Of a stretch of DNA of 26,376 nt, positions 14,815 through 22,580 are shown in pieces. The notes beneath the pieces were generated by a model. That model saw nothing but the letters and a program-made list of their open reading frames with translations, did not search any database and was not told the origin of the DNA. The stretch spans positions 1 through 26,376 of the forward strand of contig CAZPOP010000032.1 in NCBI GenBank assembly GCA_964588305.1, written 5' to 3'. This DNA is from SM1-73 sp964588305 (GTDB taxonomy: Bacteria > Zixibacteria > MSB-5A5 > SM1-73). Each line of letters starts with the position of its first letter. The first letter of the stretch is position 1. The translations under genes and the position numbers were made by a program.

Positions 14815-17304
14815 TTAAGTTAACACATTTTCAAAAGACTTTTGAGACAGCGACTCCTGCAGTACACCCGCTTGGCTTCTAGGTAAATCATTGAACTTCT
14901 CTCGGCTTGCCCAGACGAATGCGATAAGAGCAACAACATAGCATGAAAAGCCAGTCCAGAATGACGCGGAAATGCTTGAAGTTAAAGCTATCACAACTGC
15001 AAGCACTGAGGCACAAACGGATGTTGCACCATTTATCCCCCAAAGCCAAGGAGTCAAGGGAGCAGACTTTGTGGAAGCTACCTTCATTCCAAGAGGGAAT
15101 GCCATTCCCATAAATAGCCCGAGAGGAAAGAGTATCCCTGTTGCCACAAGAATACGTACTATCGCTGTTGATCCTTGGAATGCACTGAAGGCATAAGGCA
15201 TAAGCTCTGCAAAAATAATAAGTGCACACAGAAGAAGAGATAGACGGAGAATAGATGAACCTCTCATGCCAAGATTCCTCATTCTTTGTGTCGAATAACT
15301 CCCAAGACCGCTCGATAGGAGCAACGCAAAAAGCACGACTGACAGACCGTAAGTAGGATGCCCCAGAAAAATAATTAGTCTCTGCATTTGTGAAATCTCA
15401 ACAAGCATGAAGCCAAATCCGATGGCCGCGAAGAATATAGAAAGGGGCAGAGCTCCACCCAATGTCGCTTTCTTGACTGTTAGGATAAGCGGAACGATGA
15501 TACAGAGGAATGTTAGCCCTACTACGATCAATAGTAATGTACCTAAGATAAACACTGCCTTCATGTTGAAACTCATGGCTCCCTGTTCCCATAGTACTCT
15601 ATCGAATATGTCTCGAAGTCGAAGCATGTGAAAGAAGAAGGGGCTGTCATCGGTAGGAGGAGAGATATTTATCGGAAATTCGGCCGTGAACCTGTCAATA
15701 TCTTTTCCTGAAGCAAGAGTCGCAAAAGTAGAATCGAGGGAGAATCGTGGGCTAACGACGAGGTCAAATTGCATGATCTGATTAATCGCGTCAATGGTCT
15801 GCAAATCCTTATCTGAAAATGTTTTTTTGCTCACCAGTATGGTTCCATAACCATGAGGTATATTTCCAGTTCTCCCCCAGTGATGCCGCATATTCCTCAC
15901 CACGACAATATGATTTCGTGGATTTTCTACACCCATTTGCGTCAACGATGCGCTAGCCAAGGAAGTTAGCCTAAATATCTCGCCAGGGCCATCCCGAAAG
16001 TAATAACGGGTGAATGTTAATACTCCATTGGGGGTGAGCTTTTCCAAGAAAAGCTTCCATGCCTCGACAGTGTAAAGCGAGTTCTCTGCGAGCGCAAATG
16101 CACCTGCTACCGTTGCTGCCCAAGTATCGATGAGAGAAACCTGAATGATGTCGTATCGCTCGCTCTGTCTCGTAATCCAGCTTCGAGCTTCGTCGGTAAC
16201 GAAAGTTACCTTAGGATGCCTGTCCAGATGGCCAGTAAAATCACCAAATCTTTGATTAACCGTATTATTAATGTCTCTATTCATTTCCACGCCCACAACC
16301 GACTTCTGTTCAAAGGCCAGTGCAGAAAGGATATCTCTCCCCCCACCTGTGCCGACGACCAACACCTTTGAATTCGGTCTGATATAATGAACTAAATTCG
16401 TGAGATCGTATTTAAGGTATTTCAGATCATTCAAATCTCCGTTAAAGGCGGTAAGTGGCGTTCCTGCTTGAGAATCTATTCGCATCCATAGTTGTCTGAT
16501 TTTTCGTTTACAAGGACAATTAGAACTGAGACTCCAGCCGAAGGGGCTTTCTAGAAAGTCTTCAGATCTGACCGTGATACGTGAGTATGAATTCCACTTC
16601 TCGTAAAGAGGGGTAGAGTCAACTCTACCTTTCGCCCACTTCAACTGCAATAGGGAAGGTTGCTTAACCAATATAATGGCGAGTGCAATCGCAAAGCATA
16701 CAAGTATGAGTTTGGACAGGACAGCGATTCGCTTCCCTCCCTCAGCAGCGAAGAAAATTGCACCGATAATTGCAGCAAGGCCTGATAAAATCACTGCGGT
16801 TGGACCGTCGGTAATTCTGAGAGTACATATCAGCAGTATACACCCAGTCGCTGCACCTGCAAGGTCAACAGCATAAAGCTTACTCACCTGTCGCGGAAAT
16901 TTAGTCAGAGCCAGACAGACACATATGCCACTGAATAGGAAGGGAACTGATATCACCACATATCTCAATGCATTGAGACATAAACCCACAATCGAGGTGT
17001 GTTTGGTAAATGGGATGTTTAGATAGGCCAAAAAGCTAACAACAATGGATATTCCAAACAACAATGCGCTAAGAACAAGATGATACTTTGCTCGCTTTTG
17101 AGTGAAATAGTTTGGAAATAGATACACTAACATGGCGCCCACGGTCATCCCAAACAAAGCCACAGACACAGCCATAAATGCGTAGTGATACCACATGGTC
17201 ACACTGAAAATGCGTGTCAGTAGGATCTCGTACATCAAAGTAGTGAGTGTGACCATGAACAGACCAGCGTAAGTCCGTTTGTTCGCAACGACTTCTGCCT
17301 GCAT
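14815..17304 (-). CDS. Membrane protein with central spermidine-synthase-like methyltransferase-fold domain
   Basis: An 829-residue protein in three parts: about seven hydrophobic helices (1-215), a soluble Rossmann domain (about 220-560) and a second set of helices (about 580-810). The soluble domain carries NSKVLVVGTGGGRDILSAL (311-329), GVEMNRDI (338-345) and YDIIQVSLIDTWAATVAGAFALAENSLYTVEAWKLFLEKL (about 384-423), the order of a spermidine synthase/class I methyltransferase fold. The aminopropyl-site signature D-x2-D-P-x-G-P-A of true spermidine synthase is not present (SLIDTWAATVAG instead), so the reaction is probably different. An unusual NCPCKRK lies before the domain. The ATG has a strong AAGGAGA site. 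It lies 69 bases after the GT-C gene and is probably co-transcribed with it. No polyamine gene is nearby. Confidence 0.82.
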   Translation of the reverse strand: MQAEVVANKRTYAGLFMVTLTTLMYEILLTRIFSVTMWYHYAFMAVSVALFGMTVGAMLVYLFPNYFTQKRAKYHLVLSALLFGISIVVSFLAYLNIPFTKHTSIVGLCLNALRYVVISVPFLFSGICVCLALTKFPRQVSKLYAVDLAGAATGCILLICTLRITDGPTAVILSGLAAIIGAIFFAAEGGKRIAVLSKLILVCFAIALAIILVKQPSLLQLKWAKGRVDSTPLYEKWNSYSRITVRSEDFLESPFGWSLSSNCPCKRKIRQLWMRIDSQAGTPLTAFNGDLNDLKYLKYDLTNLVHYIRPNSKVLVVGTGGGRDILSALAFEQKSVVGVEMNRDINNTVNQRFGDFTGHLDRHPKVTFVTDEARSWITRQSERYDIIQVSLIDTWAATVAGAFALAENSLYTVEAWKLFLEKLTPNGVLTFTRYYFRDGPGEIFRLTSLASASLTQMGVENPRNHIVVVRNMRHHWGRTGNIPHGYGTILVSKKTFSDKDLQTIDAINQIMQFDLVVSPRFSLDSTFATLASGKDIDRFTAEFPINISPPTDDSPFFFHMLRLRDIFDRVLWEQGAMSFNMKAVFILGTLLLIVVGLTFLCIIVPLILTVKKATLGGALPLSIFFAAIGFGFMLVEISQMQRLIIFLGHPTYGLSVVLFALLLSSGLGSYSTQRMRNLGMRGSSILRLSLLLCALIIFAELMPYAFSAFQGSTAIVRILVATGILFPLGLFMGMAFPLGMKVASTKSAPLTPWLWGINGATSVCASVLAVVIALTSSISASFWTGFSCYVVALIAFVWASREKFNDLPRSQAGVLQESLSQKSFENVLT

Positions 17305-17373
17305 AAACCTCTTCTCCTTGTTTTTAATACAAAGCTTTTCGACAGATTCTTATGTTATGTAGTCACCCAGACT

Positions 17374-19209
17374 TCATTCGGTATACTTTCCGGTTTGCAC
17401 AACGTCTTTTGGAAGACGAGATGAAAAGCCTTTAAGGTTTTCAGTCAAAATATCTGCCTCTTTTGAATCAACTGCATAGAACGAAACAGTATTACGATTA
17501 CATATCACATTGTTTCGAATTTTCCACTCCCCGGCCTTGATCCATTGTGAAGGTATTCCTCTGCGAGCGGGAGAAGGTGTTGCATCAAATCTAACCCCTT
17601 CCCATAGCCGTCCTCCAGGTAGAAACCAATCGTCATATACCACGGCAATTTTAACATCCTTTGATTTCGCCAGATGATATATTTGTTCTTCATGGTAATC
17701 GCCGTCCTTTTTTTCCTTCGCAACCTCTATACTACCCAGCCCCCAGAGGTCGAGGCATCTGATATCGGCCAAGTAATTAATGGCACCGACATCATTGGCG
17801 GCAACGGCTGCACCTTGATAAAATTCTCTCAAGAATAAGCCCATTTGATACTGCTGCTGGTAGATGTTTGTTGTGGCCCGAGGTATCTTAATTAAGGAGG
17901 CAAATCCTCTTTTGACAAGTATTTTAGCCAGAGGTAAAATAACAAGAATGATAAGCAATGCTATGGCTGCATATTTTGGCGCTAAACTCTTAACTGTCTT
18001 AAACGAGAGCTTTCCAGGCAGATATCGACTCAATGCTATGGCGGTGACCAATAGGCCTAAAGCCACAAGGTATGCTTCATATCTCATAAACTGGATCACT
18101 ATTGTCTTTGCGAATTGCATATGTAGAAGGGTGGTAGCAATGAAAACAATAATCATGATGCTAGGGTCTCTCCATATTCCCTCTGGTTTGTTATGTTGAA
18201 GAATGAAGACAACCAATGCTGCAAGAATGAAAAATAGAATGTGAGGGGACAGTAGCGTTTGGTAATAACCGGAGTAGCCAAAAAACTTGATGATGCCTCC
18301 AAAGAAAGAAAGATCGGGGGTAGCTCCCTTCAAAAGGACTGAGTTGGGTAAGAAATACCAGCCCTTTGATACCGAAATCCACCCATGTATCACAAGTGGT
18401 AGAATACCCAGTCCTCCTAACATCAAAGAATACCGTAATCTTCTCCGTGCAACAAACAACAGGCAAATGACAAAGACCAAGAAGATGCCCTCATAACGAG
18501 CCATGGTAACGAATGGAGACAAGAGCAATAATGATTTCTCGCTCAGGGAAAGACGTTTTTTCTCCTGGGAGGTTCGATCCGAGAGAATCCTAGCCGAAAG
18601 GTAAACAGAAGCAATAGTCAGAAGTCCATACAGAATATGTTCTTGCCCACAGAATACAAGCGAAGGCAGAGGATTTAGAAATATCAGTGACAATAGCATG
18701 ACGAAGCTGAAAAAGGAGCTTAGTTTGTATCTTTTAAGGATGGCGTACACCAAAAAAACCATAACAGTCGCAAATATCAGATTCAATATTAGTGGAGCAA
18801 CGTCGTTCACCCCAAATAAGAGATAAACCGAAGCCAATGATAACGTCCACAAAAGCGAAGATGATGACGAAGAGAAACCATACTTGGTTACTCCCCAGAC
18901 TCCATGTTGGGCCAGATTCTTTGCCATAGCCATGTGTATATAGGTATCGTCAAGAGCGTAAACCAGGTATCCCTGGTTCAGACTGATAGAGAACATGAGC
19001 CCTATCCCAACCACTATCCAAAGCATCCCAATGGCTGTGAACAGAGGCCAGTGCCTTTTCACAAGGCTTGCAATGGACCTTCTCCTCTCAGGGGCGGCTG
19101 CGTAAACCGTCTCGGATGCTTGTGCGGTCTTTCTCAGGTGCATTTTCCGAGGAGGCATCTCTTCGACTCTCACCTGTGGGGTCCTGTTGTCTTGTATTAC
19201 CTGCTTCAT
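17374..19209 (-). CDS. Polytopic GT-C-like membrane glycosyltransferase candidate
   Basis: A 611-residue membrane protein with about ten hydrophobic helices after a charged N-terminus. The first luminal/periplasmic loop has YALDDTYIHMAMAKNLAQHGVWG (about 84-106); a double-acidic motif in this loop is the mark of GT-C enzymes that use polyprenyl-phosphate sugars, such as ArnT and PMT relatives. A run of six serines, FSSSSSSLLW, follows. A C-terminal soluble part (about 450-611) includes GAAVAANDVGAINYLADIRCLDLWGLG, a segment common in this group. A TTG start at 19224 is possible, but the ATG at 19209 has an AGGA site 6 bases ahead and is preferred. The sugar and acceptor are unknown. It precedes the spermidine-synthase-like gene. 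Confidence 0.75.
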   Translation of the reverse strand: MKQVIQDNRTPQVRVEEMPPRKMHLRKTAQASETVYAAAPERRRSIASLVKRHWPLFTAIGMLWIVVGIGLMFSISLNQGYLVYALDDTYIHMAMAKNLAQHGVWGVTKYGFSSSSSSLLWTLSLASVYLLFGVNDVAPLILNLIFATVMVFLVYAILKRYKLSSFFSFVMLLSLIFLNPLPSLVFCGQEHILYGLLTIASVYLSARILSDRTSQEKKRLSLSEKSLLLLSPFVTMARYEGIFLVFVICLLFVARRRLRYSLMLGGLGILPLVIHGWISVSKGWYFLPNSVLLKGATPDLSFFGGIIKFFGYSGYYQTLLSPHILFFILAALVVFILQHNKPEGIWRDPSIMIIVFIATTLLHMQFAKTIVIQFMRYEAYLVALGLLVTAIALSRYLPGKLSFKTVKSLAPKYAAIALLIILVILPLAKILVKRGFASLIKIPRATTNIYQQQYQMGLFLREFYQGAAVAANDVGAINYLADIRCLDLWGLGSIEVAKEKKDGDYHEEQIYHLAKSKDVKIAVVYDDWFLPGGRLWEGVRFDATPSPARRGIPSQWIKAGEWKIRNNVICNRNTVSFYAVDSKEADILTENLKGFSSRLPKDVVQTGKYTE

Positions 19210-19426
19210 ATCTGTCCTAATCAACCTTTTTCCGTTTTTCTCTTCTTAGGGGTGTTAGGATTTTTGTCACTCTGTCTTTGATTTTCCGATTGGTGACCTC
19301 GACCTTCTTATTCATACAGGAGTAAAATCTTCCCTGGGGCCGAATCAAAGTGACCCGTACGAGGTCATTCTATGCATCGGCAATTTCCGTTGCTGATTGA
19401 ACGTGAAATGGGATTTTCAGCGCCAG

Positions 19427-19496
19427 TCTTCCTGGTGAGCACCGGAATCAAATTATCCAGCTTATGCCTCGCCTGCTTAATGGAATCTCTTTTCGT
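19427..19496 (-). pseudogene. Decayed copy of the glyS 3' end
   Basis: Read on the minus strand this gives RDSIKQARHKLDNLIPVLTRKT, against RDSMEQTRHKIDDLISILTNKI at the end of the intact GlyRS. By hand alignment the DNA matches glyS 19690-19759 at 47 of 70 positions without a gap. The frame continues past the position of the GlyRS stop and no other GlyRS domain is present, so it is a remnant of a partial duplication, not a gene. A 107-codon open frame across it (19365-19688) is not credible as a protein. Confidence 0.65.
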
Positions 19497-19565
19497 TCGT
19501 GCGGGAATTGGATTCTTCTGCCTTGGGCGGAATGCTGGTGACCCGCACAGGATTGACTGTGGATC

Positions 19566-19667
19566 GGGAATTCTTCCGCAAAGCGGGATCTTGACGACAA
19601 TTCCCGATCCAACAAAGGAAAATCTCTCGCAAAACGGAATGTTGACGATAATTCCTGATCCAACATG
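19566..19667. repeat. 51-bp tandem repeat, two clear copies and a degenerate third
   Basis: The segment CGCAAAGCGGGATCTTGACG at about 19578 recurs with few changes (CGCAAAACGGAATGTTGACG) exactly 51 bases later, and each is followed by CAATTCCCGATCCAACA or ATAATTCCTGATCCAACA. A more diverged third unit appears to extend leftwards to about 19510. The 51-base period keeps the reading frame. It lies between the glyS remnant and the glyS stop. Confidence 0.7.
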
Positions 19668-19678
19668 AAAGTGGATTT

Positions 19679-20989
19679 TTATCCCCAAATCTTATTGGTC
19701 AAGATGGAAATTAAATCATCTATCTTATGTCTGGTTTGCTCCATAGAGTCTCTTTCTCTGAGAGTCACAGTATCATCCTCCAGAGTCTGCGAGTCGACGG
19801 TGATGCCAAAAGGTGTGCCGGCTTCGTCCTGGCGGCGGTAGCGGCGACCGACGGCACCGCCCTCATCGTAAAATACATTGAAATGCGGCCTGAGCATTTT
19901 CTCTATCTTCTTGGCAATCTCCGGCATGTTGTCCCTCTTGACCAAAGGCAGGATAGAGGCTTTGATGGGAGCGATTTTTGGGTCTAATCTGAGTACCTTC
20001 CTCTGTTCACCCTTAACCTCTTCTTCGTAATATCCATCTACAAGGCAGACCAGCAAGGTTCGGTCGACACCGGCAGAGGTTTCAATTATGTAGGGTATGA
20101 ATCTTTCCTTGGTCTGGTCGTCAAAATAGGTCAGGTCCTTCCCTGTGGCTTTGGTATGTCTTGAGAGATCGAAGTCCGTCCGGTTGTGAATACCTTCGAT
20201 CTCTTTCCAGCCGAAGGGGAATTCATATTCAATGTCATAGGCAACCTTGGCATAGTGGGCTAATTCTTTCTTTTCGTGCTCGTGAAATTTCAAATTCTCT
20301 TTTCGTATCCCGATATGATAATACCATTTCATCCTCTCCTCTTTCCAATAGTCGATCCATTTCTGGTCCTCCTGGGGGTGGATGAAATACTGCATCTCCA
20401 TCTGCTCGAATTCAAGCGATCTGAAGATGAAATTTCCGGGAGAGATCTCGTTTCTGAAAGCTTTGCCGATCTGCGCTATGCCGAAAGGTACCTTCTGCCG
20501 GGCAGGTCCCATCACGTTTAAGAAATTGACATATATTCCCTGAGCTGTCTCGGGCCTCAGATAAACCACCGAAGCATCGTCTTCCACCGGCCCCATGTGA
20601 GTTTTGAACATGAGATTAAACATGCGAGCATCGGTGAGTTCGCCTCCACAGTTGGGACAGACTTTTCCAGTCATATCATCTGCTTTGAATCTCTGTTTGC
20701 ATTTCTTGCAGTCCACTAAAGGATCGGTGAAACCCTCCACGTGCCCGGAGGTCTCCCAGACCTTGGGATGCATCAGGATGGCAGCGTCCAGCCCCTCGAT
20801 ATCGTCCCGGTACTGGGTCATGGACTTCCACCAGGCGTCCTTGATGTTCTTCTTCATCTCCACGCCCAGGGGACCGTAATCCCAACAGCTGGTGACGCCG
20901 CCGTAGATCTCAGACGATTGAAAGATGAATCCTCTTCTTTTGCACAGCGAGACTAGCTTGTCCATCAAATCCGGTTCTGGCTTTTTCAC
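19679..20989 (-). CDS. glyS: Glycine--tRNA ligase (dimeric class II type)
   Basis: A 436-residue class II aminoacyl-tRNA synthetase charging tRNA-Gly in the cytoplasm. It begins DLMDKLVSLCKRRGFIFQSSEIYGG. A zinc-binding insert has CKKC (about 88-91) and CPNC, and VYLRPETAQGIYVNF is the Gly-specific motif. Motif 2 is FGIAQIGKAFRNEISPGNFIFRSLEFEQMEMQYF, and motif 3 follows the GWKEIEGIHNRTDFDLSRH stretch as YIIETSAGVDRTLL. The C-terminal anticodon-binding domain ends GTPFGITVDSQTLEDDTVTLRERDS. Length is normal for this type, which is distinct from the alpha2beta2 GlyQ/GlyS enzyme. The start is GTG (20987-20989) with an AGGAGGAG site just before it. A decayed copy of its last ~24 codons lies downstream. 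Confidence 0.95.
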   Translation of the reverse strand: MKKPEPDLMDKLVSLCKRRGFIFQSSEIYGGVTSCWDYGPLGVEMKKNIKDAWWKSMTQYRDDIEGLDAAILMHPKVWETSGHVEGFTDPLVDCKKCKQRFKADDMTGKVCPNCGGELTDARMFNLMFKTHMGPVEDDASVVYLRPETAQGIYVNFLNVMGPARQKVPFGIAQIGKAFRNEISPGNFIFRSLEFEQMEMQYFIHPQEDQKWIDYWKEERMKWYYHIGIRKENLKFHEHEKKELAHYAKVAYDIEYEFPFGWKEIEGIHNRTDFDLSRHTKATGKDLTYFDDQTKERFIPYIIETSAGVDRTLLVCLVDGYYEEEVKGEQRKVLRLDPKIAPIKASILPLVKRDNMPEIAKKIEKMLRPHFNVFYDEGGAVGRRYRRQDEAGTPFGITVDSQTLEDDTVTLRERDSMEQTRHKIDDLISILTNKIWG

Positions 20990-20991
20990 TT

Positions 20992-20999
20992 CTCCTCCT
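20992..20999 (-). promoter_or_regulatory. Shine-Dalgarno site for the GTG start of glyS
   Basis: AGGAGGAG on the minus strand lies 2 bases from the GTG, with its GGAGG core 4 to 5 bases away. It supports GTG rather than an internal ATG at codon 9. Confidence 0.65.
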
Positions 21000-21027
21000 T
21001 CAGGGTTGTCGTTTTGCCATAACTCTG

Positions 21028-21154
21028 AGTGGAGTTTCTCCGAAGCAATCCCCAGGTGACTGAAATGGGGTGAGATTGCTTCGTCGTCCCGCCACAGGCG
21101 GGACTCCTCGCAACGACAGGCTAGCGGGCAATATCATTTCGAAAAGACTCCACT
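21028..21154. mobile_element. MITE-like element, 127 bp, with 17-bp imperfect terminal inverted repeats
   Basis: The left end AGTGGAGTTTCTCCGAA and the right end TTCGAAAAGACTCCACT are inverted repeats matching at 14 of 17 positions. Between them lies the GATTGCTTCGTC palindrome (21074-21118), copy 2 of the family at 14017-14063. There is no coding capacity, and I see no clear target-site duplication. It lies in the 277-bp gap between recO and glyS. Confidence 0.55.
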
Positions 21155-21177
21155 AAGGTTCCCGAAACATCATTGTT

Positions 21178-21235
21178 GGTGCGGGGTACCTTTACCCCGC
21201 ACCGCCTACGTTTCGGGGTAGGGGTACCCCGAAAC
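21178..21235. repeat. GTGCGGGGTA palindrome family, intact twin hairpin
   Basis: Two perfect hairpins follow each other. GGTGCGGGGTA-CCTT-TACCCCGCACC is at 21178-21203 and GTTTCGGGGTA-GGGG-TACCCCGAAAC at 21210-21235. Each has 11-base arms and a 4-base loop. The loops lie between shared GGGGTA/TACCCC cores. This is the best preserved copy in the window. Confidence 0.85.
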
Positions 21236-21266
21236 AACGGACGAGCTTCTGGTCGACCGTATCGGG

Positions 21267-22031
21267 TCAGTTCTTTGCTCCTTCCAGGAATTCCAAAGAC
21301 TTGAGGTCTCTTCCCTTTCCAGTATGATAATCCAAAAGATTTAAGATCACATTCGATATTTCGCGCAACTGGTCATTTGTGATATTATACGAATCCAATC
21401 TATCCAGCTTGATAGACTGAAGTTTCAACGCCGATCTTGCCGAGTCTTTCGATAGCCGGAGATACGCCTGATCCTGCCTGGCACATCTGCGGCAAATGAT
21501 CCCTCCCTTATCCGGACTGAACAATATTAACCTGTCCGGAATGGCCTGGCTGCAGGAAACACACCGGTCAAATTTGGGCTTATATCCTAAGATATCGGCC
21601 AGCCTTAAGGCAAAAAACAAAAAAGATTTTTCCACCGATTCTGGGGCACAGCTCTCCATGAACGACAGAGTGCTCAAGGTCAATTCGAAGATTTTCTCGT
21701 TTCGCTCCTCTCCGGTGATCAACTTGTCCAAAAGCTCCAAGGCTGCGGAGGCGAAGGCATAGCGGTTCAAATCCTTGGTGATTTGCCGAAGTGGTTGCAT
21801 AATCTCGCTTTGAGACAGAAGATAAATCTCGGTGGTTGTCTTCTTGTAGAAGACGATATGAATGTGGAAAAAAGTCTCTAAGGTTCCGGCCAGCCTGCTT
21901 TTGGGCTTTCTTATTCCTTTGGCGATCACCTTGATCTTCCCATAATTTTTAGTGTATAAGGTGACGATCTTGGAGGTGTCTCCAAATTTCAGCCCCTTTA
22001 GGACAATGGCTTCTGTTTTGGTGATGCTCAT
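21267..22031 (-). CDS. recO: DNA repair protein RecO
   Basis: A 254-residue recombination mediator that helps load RecA at single-stranded gaps with RecF/RecR. The N-terminal OB fold reads ITKTEAIVLKGLKFGDTSKIVTLYTKNYGKIKVIAKGIRKPKSRLAGTLETF, the RecO signature. The C-terminal helical domain carries a four-cysteine zinc site, CVSC and CRRC (about residues 158-190). Length is normal. The ATG overlaps the stop of the ftsB-like gene by 4 bases, so the two are translationally coupled. Confidence 0.93.
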   Translation of the reverse strand: MSITKTEAIVLKGLKFGDTSKIVTLYTKNYGKIKVIAKGIRKPKSRLAGTLETFFHIHIVFYKKTTTEIYLLSQSEIMQPLRQITKDLNRYAFASAALELLDKLITGEERNEKIFELTLSTLSFMESCAPESVEKSFLFFALRLADILGYKPKFDRCVSCSQAIPDRLILFSPDKGGIICRRCARQDQAYLRLSKDSARSALKLQSIKLDRLDSYNITNDQLREISNVILNLLDYHTGKGRDLKSLEFLEGAKN

Positions 22032-22459
22032 CTGGGCAGGGAATCGGATTCTGGTGGGGCCTCCCCGGAGGAGGACGTCTTTTTACTCGAGTCGGGCGGA
22101 GCTTGTTTGAGGGGGACAAACCTGTAGACCTTTTCCCCTTCTTTCACCATCCCCAATCTTTCTCTGGCTTGCTTTTCTATATAAAACTCGTCGTTTTCTA
22201 ACCTTTTCTTCTCAATCTCCAAATCGACCATTTTCGCCTGCAGCATTTTGGATTCGGCCTCCAGGTTCTTTTTCTTCTGCCACAGGGAATGAATCTGGAT
22301 GAATCCATAAGGCCCGGCAAAGAAGCGATAACCGACAAAGACGAAAAGCAAAAGGAACAAAACCCTTGTAATCTTCTTTTTCCTCTGGAGGGTTCGCTCT
22401 TTGATCTTTTTGAAAAAGTCGCTCTTTAAAAGAGGTTTGGATTTTCTTCTTTTTCGCAT
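22028..22459 (-). CDS. FtsB/DivIC-family septum formation initiator
   Basis: A 143-residue single-pass membrane protein. A basic N-terminus (MRKRRKSKPLLKSDFFKK) is followed by a transmembrane helix ITRVLFLLLFVFVGYRFFAG (about 30-49) and a heptad-patterned coiled coil, LWQKKKNLEAESKMLQAKMVDLEIEKKRLEND. Then comes the DivIC signature FYIEKQARERLGMVKEGEKVYRFV and a Pro/Ser-rich tail. These proteins bind FtsL and FtsQ/DivIB in the divisome. The neighbourhood (enolase upstream) is the classic one for ftsB. The ribosome-binding site is weak. Confidence 0.88.
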   Translation of the reverse strand: MRKRRKSKPLLKSDFFKKIKERTLQRKKKITRVLFLLLFVFVGYRFFAGPYGFIQIHSLWQKKKNLEAESKMLQAKMVDLEIEKKRLENDEFYIEKQARERLGMVKEGEKVYRFVPLKQAPPDSSKKTSSSGEAPPESDSLPR

Positions 22460-22509
22460 TTCTGCACTTGTAGGTTAAGCATGTCTTCGACCATGCTTGA
22501 CTTATTGAC

Positions 22510-22567
22510 TGTCATTCTGAGCGTAGCGAAGAATCTGAGAGACCCTTCGCTTCGCTCAGGGTGACAA
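22510..22567. repeat. Intergenic palindrome of the TGTCATTCTGAGCG type
   Basis: TGTCATTCTGAGCGTAGCGA at the left is answered by TTCGCTTCGCTCAGGGTGACA at the right. This forms a long imperfect hairpin in the 121-bp gap between eno and the ftsB-like gene. Elements with this core are widespread between genes in many bacterial genomes. Confidence 0.75.
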
Positions 22568-22580
22568 TATTCCTTGCAAA

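Noticed and set aside
14815..17304. True spermidine synthase
   Set aside because: The aminopropyltransferase signature is absent and the protein has two membrane blocks.
19365..19688. 107-codon open frame as a gene
   Set aside because: It runs through the glyS remnant and the 51-bp tandem repeat, its start and end lack translation signals, and its composition looks like repeat DNA.
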